64,000 nucleotides of DNA from Marthasterias glacialis (lineage: Eukaryota > Echinodermata > Asteroidea > Forcipulatida > Asteriidae). Positions 1-10,240 of this stretch are shown piece by piece. A program made the translations under genes and the position numbers. The notes below the pieces were generated by a model. The model was not told the DNA's origin. It made no database searches and saw only the letters and a list, made by a program, of their open reading frames with translations. Location: contig OU452222.1 in the NCBI GenBank assembly GCA_911728455.2, positions 4,502,108-4,566,107 on the forward strand. Reading direction: 5' to 3'. Positions within the stretch are counted from its first letter, which is position 1. Each line of letters begins with the position of its first letter.

Positions 1-179
1 TGTAACACGTTGAAAACAGCCATTAAAAAGACATGTATGATTCGTTTGTACCTATAGCACTTGTACTTTGTTTGTTGCAGTACGCACTTCCTTAGCAAAA
101 GCATTGCATTTCAATGGAATGAAGAGCTCAGCGATTGAGAGGTTACGTTTATAAACGTAACATTGCGTTAATAAATGTA
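1..179. other. Upstream non-coding sequence
   Basis: No gene seen. Short AT-rich sequence with recurring AACGTAAC-like words up to the first inverted-repeat element; similar words resume at 351-470. Confidence 0.5.
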
Positions 180-350
180 CACTGCAAAAGCTGGGGTGTT
201 AAATTGATTCTCTCGGTATCTATAAATGTGATAACACCGATATGGTGTTAGTTATCCCCATTACTTTATCATTGGTAAAATTAACACCATGTCGGTGTTG
301 TCGCATATAGATACTGAGAGAATCAATTTAACACCCTAGTTTTTGCAGTG
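180..350. mobile_element. MITE-like inverted-repeat element, TIR CACTGCAAAA
   Basis: A 171-bp element starts CACTGCAAAA and ends TTTTGCAGTG. The two arms match over about 48 bp each, reading inward through a GGTGTTAAATTGATTCTCTC-type block. It is flanked by TA on both sides, which fits a TA target-site duplication of a Tc1/mariner-like non-autonomous element. There is no coding capacity. Confidence 0.8.
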
Positions 351-489
351 TAACAGACTTAACGTTAGTTTAATCAACCTCACAAACTTAATACAAGGCT
401 AATTAACGTAACATGTTAATAAACGGATGACGTAAAATTAATAATTGTAACACGCTTGACGTTATTTTGATAAATCCCACATACATAAT

Positions 490-1040
490 GCAGGTCATCC
501 CGGCCAATTTCAACCCCCCAAAAATCGTTCACATAAACATTTGGATCTTTCAATTTCGTTTGAAAATAAATGTCCCATTGCATCAGCATGCAGCGGTCAC
601 TGTGGATAATTCTATTCCAACTGTTGTAGCATTCACTAATGGTCAAATAAGATCAATCAAATTCATCAGGTCGCAAAGATCATTCAATTTCGCAAAAAAC
701 CAACAGCAAGAGGGTGGTCGACCATTCATCAAAATATAGCATTCACTGATGGTCAAATAAGATCAATCAAATTCATTAGGTACATAGGGTACACAGGTGT
801 TTTAGAAATTCAACTGAAGAATGGTTAGAATCAAGTCTTGAATGCCTGTCAATGAATGAGAATGACTGAAACGAAACTGAATGAGAAGAACGTAATCACG
901 TGTGCACCAAAACGAAATTGAATGCAAATAGTAGATGAAAAAGAAACCCCAGTTTGAGTGAATTTGGGAAACATGCGTGAATTTGAACGCGTGTTAGTCA
1001 AATAGAACCAATGTTTGCTGAAATTGACCGGGAAATCTTA
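490..1040. mobile_element. Degenerate copy of the TAGGTTTTCCC inverted-repeat element
   Basis: The left end (AGGTCATCCCGGCCAATTTC) and right end (GAAATTGACCGGGAAATCTT) are inverted relatives of each other. They match the ends of the better-preserved copy at 8917-9408. A 40-bp internal word (around AGCATTCACTAATGGTC) is repeated at about 630 and 738. No protein is encoded; the short ORFs here are incidental. Confidence 0.6.
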
Positions 1041-2039
1041 ATATTAGAAAACTAAATATTACGTTAAACACAACGTAAAACAATTTCTCAAAGGTAGCAG
1101 CCTACAGATTTAACTGCGGCTGGTTAAATTATGGAAATTAAGTTGATGATTTTCAACCTGGAACGGAAATTTTTAAAACTTGACGATGGTGAAACCACTG
1201 TACAAATTTTCACTTGAAAAACAAAAGTTCCGTCTGAATAACTGCCACGATACGAGTAAAACAATTCCCGTGCATGTTACGATGTCCTAAATCGAATCAG
1301 CCAAACGAGCACAAAATCTCTGAAAAGGGCTTTATTCGGCGTTGCCTTGACCCGCACAACAAGTCTGTTTAACTAGAACCGGATTTTACATACCTGCAAA
1401 AAAATGTTATTGGTCATTCTTTTAAATGGTACCAATGCACACACGGTCTATGTTTAACGTGAGACCATGTATAGCTGACATAAAGATTTTTTTTTCTGAA
1501 ATCATTCTTATTATATAAGAAAGGCATGTAAATTGCACACTGGTTGTAAAGGGCGTGTACAGCATTGGTTCTCTAGTGAAAATATAATGTTCAAAGATTT
1601 GCACATAACTTACATGGTATGAAGATGGTCATGGTGGGAAAATTCCCTGGAAATGTATTCGCTTCTTAACTTAAAAATGCTATAGCTTTTGAGAAAAACA
1701 AAATGAGTAAACCACTTACTTTCATCTCGCGGGTGCCAGAACTCGATGTTTGAAAACATCGAAAAACATACCCGGAATGTTTCACTATTTTCTCGTGACT
1801 TCGATGTCCGATTGAGCTTAAACTTTTGCAGATTTATTATTTCATGTATATGTTGGTTCACATGTTTGTTTGTTTTTTGTAATATGAGAATAGGTCATCG
1901 TGGTTTGTAGTGCGCACACATGGGGGCAAAACGAAGACAAAAATGGTAGCACGATAAATAATGTCTTCACCGTAAAAATTTGTTGGCACATCTGGCCCCG
2001 TCAATCTATGTCGCTTATTCTTTGCATTTAATTCAAAAA
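1041..2039. other. Intergenic, no gene recognised
   Basis: No coding signal is convincing here. The stretch around 1780-1860 (CTCGTGACTTCGATGTCCGA...) resembles one at 7440-7500 in the last UGT intron, so part of this is a dispersed repeat. Confidence 0.45.
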
Positions 2040-2310
2040 TAGAGATATCTCTATTAATATAGAAGTATCTCTGTTTCGGGCGTACAAAGTTAACATTTAC
2101 CTCATGGAAATAAAGATACCTGTATTATTTAATAAATTGCAGAGATATCTCTGTTATTAATAGAGATATCTCTATTCCAAACATATATTTGTATTATACT
2201 TTTATTATGTATTTGTATAAAAAAAACAGAGACTTCTATATTAAAAACAGATATTTCCATTAAAACAGAGATATCTATATTAAAAACAGAGACACCTTTA
2301 TTATTAACCA
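2040..2310. repeat. Degenerate tandem AGAGATATCTCT repeat
   Basis: The palindromic word AGAGATATCTCT and variants (AGAAGTATCTCTG, ACAGAGATATC) recur about every 16-30 bp. The array is AT-rich and has decayed. It lies just upstream of the UGT promoter. Confidence 0.7.
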
Positions 2311-2371
2311 TTAGATTAAAACGCGTTTCTTTTTCCTGCTCCGTGTTTTCACCAAGTTCGTGGCTTGCTCT

Positions 2372-2448
2372 TTACGTCATCCAATAGTCACGTGACGTAA
2401 TTATGGTAATGTGGAACATTTTAAATTGCTTAAAGTTGACTATATAAA
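2372..2448 (+). promoter_or_regulatory. Putative UGT promoter: CRE pair, CCAAT, E-box, TATA
   Basis: TTACGTCA (2372-2379) and TGACGTAA (2393-2400) form an inverted pair of CRE/bZIP-like half sites. They bracket CCAAT (2381-2385) and a CACGTG E-box (2389-2394). A TATATAAA box lies at 2441-2448, about 194 bp before the ATG, so transcription would start near 2470 with a 5' UTR of about 170 nt. The motifs are visible in the sequence; their function is inferred. Confidence 0.6.
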
Positions 2449-2641
2449 TGGGTTATTTCAGTCAAGGCCGCAACACCGTTGGTCGTATTGACTTATTTCC
2501 TGTTTGTATATATTATTGAAGTAATTATTTGCTGGTACTATTATGAATTTCCATCCCTATTGCTGGTTCTAAGTCAGAGCATACGATTTTTTTTTTAGTT
2601 TGCCATTTGCTTCATGAGATTGGCGCAGATTTTAATGAATC

Positions 2642-3180
2642 ATGGCAAAGACAGTCTGGCTTAGATTTTTGGTCCTGTCCTTTTTTTATTTTTCAAAATA
2701 TCTGTGCTCTGGGGAAGGTATAGAGAATGGTACAACCATGGAAAGAAACGAGTCCAGGATTGAGCCGGCACTAACTCCAAGCAGCGTGATTGAACCTGCC
2801 CAGCAGAGCAAGAAGCATTTTACTGGTAACTTCGACAGTGAAATCGCCAAGTCTTCCAAGCGCACGTTGTCGTCCAACGCGACCCGGGGTGCGAGCGCGA
2901 AGCCCGGCGGCCGGCACCACAAACGCATCCTGATCATAGACTGCCTGATGGACGGGAGTCACACCCACATCCAACGCCTCACGGCAAGGGCGTTGGCTGC
3001 GAGGGGCCACAACGTCACCTGGCTCACGGTCAAGGATCTCATGTACTGGGTCACCGAGCAAGACCGACAGTCCATCAACTTTAGAGTATATGATAATACG
3101 GTTCAGAAAGCAACTGTCGAGAAGATTCTCGAGTATTGGACTTTAAAGAGTTTATCTGGAGATCTGTCTTCCTTCACTTG
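2642..3180 (+). CDS. UGT exon 1: signal peptide, Ser/Lys-rich insert, start of acceptor domain
   Basis: Encodes residues 1-179 plus two bases of a Trp codon. Residues 1-25 are a hydrophobic signal peptide. Residues 26-94 are polar, with three N-glycosylation sequons (NGT, NES, NAT), and are not typical of UGTs. Then follows the first Rossmann strand (RILIIDCL), DGSH, and [15 protein letters not shown], a hallmark UGT segment. The donor is TTG|GTAAAC. The G+C content rises sharply between about 2880 and 3030. Confidence 0.9.
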
Positions 3181-6100
3181 GTAAACAATCCTCCCTTTGT
3201 TTAGTTCTTACAAGATTTATGGCATGAATTGTGTTAAAATTAGAATACAATGTCGGCTTAGAGCTGTAAGGACTTATTTGGAGATTAGATTTATCTATCA
3301 TTTATATGGGGAATAATTTGATATCATTGTCGGTCAAATAATAAACTGTAGTACTTTTTTGCAGTGAAGGCCGCCCGTACTTTTGCCAACCTTTGTTGGC
3401 AAAACTCGCGGCTGTGACATTGCAAACGAAAGGTGTATAACAACTGAAGGAAACAAAATGGCGCACTTTGCTCAGTAACACGCTGGAAAAAAAATAATAC
3501 ATTAAATAGATCTCGGTTTCCAGCTCTTTCATTTTGACTTCGCCGGCTCATTCAGGCATAATTTCTTCTGAAATCTGGCTTCGTGCACTAAAGGCTTACA
3601 GCAATTCCTTATATTGGGGATCTCAAAACTGCGATACTGTAGATCATGGGATCGAGAGGAAAAAAATGTTTATTTTCATGTGGCAAACTCTCTCAATGTG
3701 AGACTCGGGGATAAACCATTTACTGACGCCACCAACGGCGGAAAGTTCATCTTGATTTCACAAAATGTGGAATGCCAACAAACAAAACAACTATTAACGC
3801 AATTCAATTTTATTCAAAACCACAAATCGTGGCCCAAGAGCCAAATTGCGTGTGACTGTACAAAGATTCTCTATTTATTAAAAAAAATTAATTTGAAATG
3901 ATTAAAAAAAAAGTGGGGGCAAACAAGGAACAAGTTCTGAACCTTTTTTTGATGAGGACCTCTGGCTTTTTGAGATCTTTAATCCCTCCCGGCTTTTTTG
4001 AAATACAGGTATGCTAAGATGAGGCTGGGGTTCGTCGAAAAAGAGTTCCAACACGTAACAGAGACCATGAATAGGACATTTTGGGAGCTGTTCCTCAACA
4101 CTGATTTTGACGAACTCCGAGCTTCCAAATTTGATATGGTTTTGTGTGAGGTTATGAAGCCGGAATGCAGCATAGTGGCTCATGATATACTCCACGTGCC
4201 GTTCATTAACACCGTCAACGGGGGCTACCTGGGCACTCGCTACAGTCGCTGGTACAACCAACCCAGCCCTTTATCATACGTCCCAGAGTTTCTCACGACG
4301 TACACGGACACCATGAGCTTCCCGCAGCGGGTGAAGAACGTCATCATCCACGCCTTCTCGCTGCTCACTTACGATTACATGATGCTCGGTTCGTTGGACA
4401 CTGAGAAAACTCGGCTTGGCCTGAGCCCGGGTTTGGGGATAAAGGAGATCATCTCCCGGTCTGAACTCTTCCTCTTCAACTGGGATTTCCTGTTGGAGTT
4501 CCCGAGGCCCGTGATGCCTAACGTGATCATGACAGGAGGGCTAACAGTTGCGCCTCCACAACCTCTATCTCAGGTAAAAACAAAGGCGTAAACATTGTTT
4601 GGGAATGAGGTAAGGGGACAAAGGAGAGAATGCCACTCTTGATTTCAAGAACAATTACTCTAAAGGGTCGGTTGGGGCCAGTGTTTTTTTGCCCAGCCTT
4701 TTCCCAAAGTTAGCCAGTGGTTTTTGCCCGGCCTAGTTTTACCCATGAGTGGACCCCGGTTCAAATCCAACCTCGGAACTAAAGCATAGCTTGTGGCTTA
4801 CGTTTTTCAGCCCCACCTGATTTCGTGTTTTCCCTGTTAGTTTACCCCCACCCGTACAATGTTCAACATTCTGTTTATGTCGTTAATAAAAACACATTAT
4901 ACATTCATGGTAGGCAGCCATGTTAAAATCACTTTTCGAAAAGAAGTGCTGGTAAGCAAAACGACTACAGTATAAAGTCAGAGATTTTTTTCACATGGTT
5001 GTATACCGCAAGAATTTACGGAAGCGTAGTGCCGCCACATGAATAAAAAAATCCCACTACTATCGTGTACGTACATGATAATTATCGTGTACGTACACGT
5101 ACATGATAATTATCGTGTACGTACATGACAACTATCGTGTACGTACACAATAGTATCGTGTACGTACACGATAAGTGTCTTATCGTGTATGTACACGATA
5201 GTTATCGTGTACGTACATGATAAGAGTGGGATTTTTTAATCGTGTGGCGGCACTACGCTTCGGTAAGAATTAGCCATTATACATGTTAATATATCATGGT
5301 AATTATAGGTTTTCCTGGGCAATGGGAGACTTTTGAGACGCTGGCGGCAGCAGACACAGTGGTCCTTTTTGACAGTTCTGGGCATGCACACACGTGCTCA
5401 GTATTGCGCACGTAGTTCTGATGAGAACGTTGAAAAAGGACCGTCCAAAAGTCTCCCATTAAAAGCAAATATTCAATTTAACACCCAGCTTATTAAATTT
5501 TCGTTTGAAAATGAATGCCCCGTTGTATCAGCATTAATTTTTTCTGGATTTATACCATCTGATAGATCGTTTTGGTTGGTCAGTTTGCAAGTGCTACAAT
5601 GGGAAACTTTTGAGACGATAGCGGGCGTCCCATAGACCGGTCCTTTTCCATTGTTCTCAGCGATGAAAACAATAGAGAGGTTGCATGACCCCGGGAAAAG
5701 TTCGTTTCGCAGCCATGTTGGGTAATGCCATGTACAAACTCAATGGCTGGCGCGTCGTCTACTGAATGATTTGCCTGTTTGTGCACGCAGCATTAGAAAA
5801 AAGGTCTTGGATGACGTCATATGAAACCTCTCCATGGAAAAGGACCGGTCTGTGGGACGCCCGCTATCGTCTCCCATTGCATTTTTTTAAATCTAAGCAA
5901 GGAAGTGTATGGCTTATAGAACTGTATTTTATCATGGATTGACCTCTACATGCTTGCCAACGTCTTCCCTTCTATCATTATAGGAGCTTGAGGAGTTCGT
6001 GCAGGGATCCGGCGAGCACGGTGTGGTGGTCTTCTCCGTCAGTACGCTCCTGAACGTCATGAGCATGGAGTTGGCCAACATGATCGGAGCGGCACTGGCC

Positions 6101-8178
6101 CGTATCCCGCAGCGTGTCGTGTGGAAATATCTCGGCAATGAAAAACCCCACACAGTAGGCAACAACACCCTGCTCATTAAATGGATCTCACAGCAAGATT
6201 TGATCGGTAAGGTTTGGGAGATATTACATATAGGTTTTTACTCTTACGGGTATACCAGTATTATTATGTGAATATAGTGGCTCTGAAATGAGCCCCTTTT
6301 ATTTGACCCTCAAAAATGTTTCGACGAGTGTGCTCTTTTGAGAAGTCGTCAGGAAACCACCTTAATATTTTACATTATAGCATGCCCGATATGTGGCAGA
6401 GGGAGTCCCACGCCCCTCCTCCAAATGTTGCCCATACTCTAACACACTCTGGCCCGCTTGTACAGAAGTAACCCCCCCCCCCCAAAAAAAAAAAAAAAAA
6501 AAAAAAAAAATCCTCAAAAGAATTCCAGAGATTTCCAAAACACAATGAAGACACAATTTGGGGTACACCCTGCCACATATCGAGTACCAGATAGGCAGTT
6601 GGGACAGCAACTGTCTGGGATGATTGCAAAGTTGAGACGGAACATAACCGTCCAAATTGGTGGCTACGGCTACGGCTACGGCTACGGCTACGGCTACGGC
6701 TACGGCTACGGCTACGGCCATGGCTGGATCGCCGCATCATCATGCGTTGAAATATAGGACGTCCTTAGCAACAGCCGTAGCTGTAGCCGTTATTTCGGAC
6801 CAGGTGTCAAAGGGTATTCTGTCCTCCAGCCAGGTAATGTGTCCACCATGCGGTAAATAAACGTGGGCTGGAGGAGTTTATTCAAAAGAGGGCGCTATCA
6901 GAAGGAGTCAGTATACACAATTGGTCGTATGCCCGGACAGAATCTCCTTCCACACAGGCCTTAAAAATAATAAAAACCGTCGTCCTTTTCCCACAGCTCA
7001 CGAGAAGACCCGCTTGTTGATCTACCATGGTGGCCTGAATGGGGGCTACGAGGCCATGTACCACGGAGTCCCCATCCTTGGCCTGCCGCTGTTTACGGAT
7101 CAGATTGATGACCTTGTCCGTCTGAAGAAGATCGGCATGGCCAACTATTTCCTCAAAGGGCCCATTGGCTTAACGTCTGAAAGATTGTACGAGGGCATCC
7201 GAGAAGTTTTGGACAATTCATCGTAAGTAATATGATCATCCAACTTTATTGTATTATTATCAGTCTGAAAGCTCACTGGTTATGAAGTTCATACCAGTAG
7301 CAATCTTAGAAATATGTTTGTCTGAAATACTGTCAAAGGCGAGAAGATAGAATTTGAAGACCCCGATTTTAATTTCGATTGTATAACAATCGAAGTTTAG
7401 GACAATGTGTTTACACGTAGGAAAAAGTGTCCACGGTTTTTCTCTTGACTCGAACGACGGATTGAGCCCAAATTTTCAAAATTTTGTTTTTACATGTATA
7501 AACAAAAACACAGAAACACTGCACTATCATTTTTTGTACCACTCTTATTTTACCTTCATGTTTGGGATGTTCCTTTAGAGCCACATTAAACTACCATGAA
7601 GTGAGTTTAGTACGCAATTTACGATAACATTGTTGATCCACAACTATGAGTTGGGATGAAAAAACTACTCATACCTTGTGAACAAAAAGTGGCTTAACTC
7701 TGCGCCAACAAATTTCTCTGGTCGGGTGACTTCTGTTGACCTTTTGCTCGGAAAAAAAACTAGTACATGAAGACAATATCTGGTAAATATCCATTGTTTA
7801 GGTAATTCTGAGCATGGGCACACGTCAGAGCACAATGGAATTACCTGCCATCTAGCATTTAAGAATCTAACAATCTCATTCGTTTCCATTAAAAAAAACA
7901 CACACAGCTACCGCGAGAACGCAAAGAGAGCTTCCATGAAAATGCGGGACATGGAGTTTGCCGGCCAGGGCCTCCCGATGAATCGTACAATCTACTGGAT
8001 CGAGTACGCCATCGAACACGGCACCGAGCACCTCCGCTCTCAAATAGAGAACCTCGCCTGGTACGAGATGAACCTCCTGGATGTCATAGGTATTAATCTA
8101 TTGATAATGATAGTTTCCTTGTGGTTGCTTAGAAAATGTTGCTCTTGTTGTGCACGTGCATGTAGTAAAACCGCTTAA
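2642..8178 (+). CDS. UDP-glycosyltransferase (UGT), five exons, 607 aa
   Basis: Joins 2642-3180, 4009-4573, 5984-6206, 6997-7222 and 7908-8178; all introns are GT-AG and the frame holds across every junction. UGTs transfer sugar from UDP-sugars to small lipophilic acceptors in the ER lumen. The protein has an N-terminal signal peptide (about 1-25), a Rossmann acceptor domain from about residue 95 ([14 protein letters not shown]107 at the usual catalytic-base site), and a donor domain with the UGT signature. That signature includes [15 protein letters not shown] and [16 protein letters not shown]-terminal transmembrane helix (about 577-595) precedes a short Cys/Lys-rich tail. It is longer than a typical UGT of about 530 residues because of a Ser/Lys-rich segment of about 65 residues after the signal peptide. 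The start ATG is chosen because it opens the signal peptide. At the position of the catalytic Asp (FDxxLxD in vertebrate UGTs) I read Glu (FDMVLCE, E227). It appears intact and functional, but substrate cannot be told. Confidence 0.9.
4009..4573 (+). CDS. UGT exon 2: acceptor domain
   Basis: Acceptor ACAG|GTATGC, donor CTCAG|GTAAAA. It completes the Trp codon and runs 188 codons in phase 0. It covers [20 protein letters not shown], the [13 protein letters not shown] motif typical of animal UGTs, and the interdomain [15 protein letters not shown] motif. The exon boundaries fit the reading frame exactly. Confidence 0.92.
5017..5265. mobile_element. MITE with GTGTACGTACAC core, in UGT intron 2
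   Basis: Ends are inverted: ACGGAAGCGTAGTGCCGCCA at the left, and its complement (TGGCGGCACTACGCTTCGGT) at the right. The arms continue into AAAAAAATCCCAC / GTGGGATTTTTTA. The core is about 9 copies of ATCGTGTACGTACA in both orientations. About 249 bp; no coding capacity. Confidence 0.8.
5306..5595. mobile_element. TAGGTTTTCCC-type element fragment, split by a second MITE
   Basis: TAGGTTTTCC at 5306 and the AATTTTCGTTTGAAAATGAA block near 5495 match the inverted copy at 8917-9408. The host copy is interrupted at 5321-5460 by an AATGGGAGAC element and is truncated on the right. Confidence 0.6.
5321..5460. mobile_element. MITE, TIR AATGGGAGACTTTTGAGACG, copy 1
   Basis: Starts AATGGGAGACTTTTG and ends TCCAAAAGTCTCCCATT; inner arms carry GTCCTTTT / AAAAGGAC. 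It is 140 bp and sits within the older TAGGTTTTCCC-type repeat. Confidence 0.75.
5598..5878. mobile_element. MITE, TIR AATGGGAGACTTTTGAGACG, copy 2
   Basis: A longer relative of 5321-5460. The arms match for about 50 bp, through GATAGCGGGCGTCCCA and ACCGGTCCTTTTCCA, then diverge. It is 281 bp and non-coding, in UGT intron 2. Confidence 0.8.
5984..6206 (+). CDS. UGT exon 3: start of nucleotide-sugar domain
   Basis: Acceptor TATAG|GAGCTT, donor ATCG|GTAAGG. It encodes [20 protein letters not shown], the usual LxxFxxxSGxxGVVxFSxG segment, and RVVWKYLG through KWISQQDLI. It ends one base into an Ala codon. Confidence 0.93.
6472..6510. repeat. Poly(C)-poly(A) tract in UGT intron 3
   Basis: About 13 C followed by about 28 A with one short interruption. 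Possibly the tail of a retroposed insert occupying part of intron 3; this is not proven. Confidence 0.6.
6660..6718. repeat. (GGCTAC)n hexanucleotide microsatellite
   Basis: About 10 perfect GGCTAC units in UGT intron 3. It creates Gly-Tyr and Val-Ala ORFs in several frames that are artefacts. A diverged trace occurs at about 6768-6792, and a similar GGCTATGG run occurs at 19610-19640. Confidence 0.9.
6997..7222 (+). CDS. UGT exon 4: donor-sugar signature
   Basis: Acceptor CCACAG|CTCACG, donor TCATC|GTAAGT. It contains the core of the UGT signature: [34 protein letters not shown]. The HGG and the D-Q pair are the residues that bind the UDP-sugar in this family. Confidence 0.94.
7908..8178 (+). 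CDS. UGT exon 5: C-terminal helix and membrane anchor
   Basis: Acceptor CACACAG|CTACCG; stop TAA at 8176-8178. It encodes YRENAKRAS, the [13 protein letters not shown] and [17 protein letters not shown] segments conserved in animal UGTs, then a hydrophobic membrane span ([13 protein letters not shown]). A short tail rich in Cys and basic residues follows, in place of the usual di-lysine ER-retention ending. Confidence 0.93.
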
Positions 8179-8184
8179 AGGTTT

Positions 8185-8695
8185 ACTGAAATAAAAAGTA
8201 TTAATGCTTTTATGTTACACCTTGTAATTTTTATAAAACGATTCACTTGCAAGAAATCCTTTTTTGCGATCCTGTGTATTTTTGCATAATTTGTTTTCTT
8301 TAAAAAATAACAGTCTTCAGGAACGCCCACAAAAATAGGTCACTTGCTAACAATGGCTGGATTCTCAACGTGACATCACATGCATTACAACCAAGAGTGA
8401 ATGTGTTAATAGAAGAACACGTATTTGTCATTCCTTTGGCAGACCCAATCCCAGAACAATTGTTTTCTGGAATAGCTCAGGAAACATTATGCAATGCATG
8501 TGATGTCACGTTAAGAATCCAGCCATGTTAGCAAAGTGACCTATTTCTGAAACAGTAGTGAAAACTGTTATTTTTTTAAGAAAACAAATTATGCGAAAAA
8601 TACACAGGAATGCAAAAAAATAATTTCTTACATGTGAGTCGTTTTATAAAAATCATAAGGTGTAACATAAAAGCATTAATACTTTGTATTTCAGT
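8185..8695. mobile_element. 511-bp inverted-repeat element abutting the UGT stop codon
   Basis: The left arm begins ACTGAAATAAAAAGTATTAA, and the right end is the near-complement TTAATACTTTGTATTTCAGT. Arms of roughly 200 bp match through AAGCATTAAT/GTGTAACATAAAA and CATGTGATGTCACGTT-type blocks, leaving a short loop around 8400-8465. No coding capacity. The element begins 7 bp after the stop codon. Confidence 0.85.
8190..8195 (+). terminator. UGT poly(A) signal AATAAA
   Basis: AATAAA starts 12 bp after the UGT stop codon. It lies inside the left arm of the inverted repeat 8185-8695, so the gene's 3' end formation signal is apparently supplied by that repeat. A very short 3' UTR would result; a later signal is also possible. 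Confidence 0.5.
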
Positions 8696-8916
8696 CAATC
8701 TCCCAGCATTCAAAATAAACATAAACTAAGTATACCTTACGATTTGACATCATGGGCTGTTCTATGAAGTTCTGTTTTCTTTGATACAACATTGCATTCA
8801 TTTATTTGTAAAAGTAAGGGTCGGGCTTAAAAACGTTGTGTTTGGATAGGTCAGGTCGAAATACTTACTTGAACTGTTTTAGTCTCTTGGACTTGTAATC
8901 AAGTTTGTTTTTATTA

Positions 8917-9408
8917 TAGGTTTTCCCAAACAATTTAGGCATTAACAAGCACATCAGATTCACGAACGTTTCCCTAATCCACTCAAACGATAGCATTTCA
9001 TCTTAACTATATTATACTATTTGCATTCAAATTCGTTTTCGTGCATACGTGATTTCGATCTTCTCGTTCAGGTTTGTTCCAATCTATCTATTTCATTTAA
9101 AGACATTCAAGAACACATTTTCATCATTCTTTCGGTTGAATTTCTAACACTTATTTATAATTTGATTAAAATTGGGTGGTTGACCAGCCTCTTGCTGCTG
9201 GCTGTTACGAGATTGAATGAACTTGGCGACCTAGAGTGAATATGAATGATGCTATCTTAACCGGTGAATGCTAAAACCGTGAAATTGGATTACTCCTATT
9301 GACCGTTGAATGTTGTTGATACAACGGAGCATTTGTTTTCAAACGAAATTGAATGAGCCGGGCGTTAAGTTGAATAATTGTTTTGTTGACATTGACCGGG
9401 AAAACCTA
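8917..9408. mobile_element. TAGGTTTTCCC inverted-repeat element, best copy
   Basis: Starts TAGGTTTTCCC (8917) and ends GGGAAAACCTA (9408), flanked by TA on both sides. Internal blocks are shared with 490-1040 and 5306-5595. It is 492 bp; the 72-aa ORF inside is not recognised and is likely incidental. Confidence 0.75.
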
Positions 9409-9885
9409 TATCTAAAGAATGATATACTTCCGCTTTCCTTTCAAATACGGCTGATTCTAAAGTTCGATAGGTGATAAAAGTGATTCAATCAAAGATACTA
9501 TAGAAAAACAAGAAACGACACTCTGTGTAGAAACATGAAACGCAAAATGCGCCCGCTATAAGTAAAACCAAAGATCGTTTGCGCGATAGGTAGGGCTATA
9601 CTAAATGGAAAAACTTAGGCCTAGCAATCCCATCAACTAAAAAAGGTGATGGCACATCGAAAGTGCGGTGTTCGGCCATAAATTGTGCCAATAATCCCAG
9701 CACAATTCACACATGGGGAAGGGCGCCATCACGTGGTAGATAGGTAAAAAGGCGTTTCATCTGCTACCGTGCACAACGGCACAAGTGTCCTATCTTGTGT
9801 TTCTAGTATATTTGATTCAATCTACTCTCCAGTCAACTTGAATGCTCGGTGAAAACTTTAGGGTGGTAACAACTCTTCATTTCTA

Positions 9886-10240
9886 GGATTCGCACGGCTT
9901 CCAGCTACCGGGCAATCTCGGTGGTCTAGCTTAAAGACATCTACACTGAAATGGCAAAGGTTGTGGGTTCAAATCCCACCCGAGTAATATACCTGTGGAT
10001 TTTTTTTCACAGAACTCGTGAATATACTGGGTATACAGTGCTAAGACACATCGGTGTATGGGTAAAAACGCAAATAGCTCTTCATTTATTTTGTATATAA
10101 ATTATCTATTTCAGTCTGTACAAATGATAACATAAAAAATACGATGTACATAGGCCTATGAATATTGTACACAAACTCTCATAGAAAGAAGCCTGTTTGT
10201 GCAATCCATATTTAACAATAAAAATTTATGGTGGTTAATT
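9886..10240 (+). mobile_element. tRNA-derived SINE, family 1
   Basis: A tRNA-like head has TGGTCTAGCTTAAAGACATC as its A-box region and GGTTCAAATCC (9966-9976) as B box. An unrelated AT-rich body follows, so this is a SINE rather than a tRNA gene. The same head occurs in reverse at 30064-30155. The 3' limit is uncertain. Confidence 0.6.

Noticed and set aside
6362..6860. Gly-Tyr or Val-Ala-rich ORFs in UGT intron 3
   Set aside because: Caused by (GGCTAC)n and poly(A)/poly(C) tracts within an intron.
9900..9985. A tRNA gene
   Set aside because: A and B boxes are present, but the acceptor arm does not pair and an AT-rich body follows; better read as a SINE.
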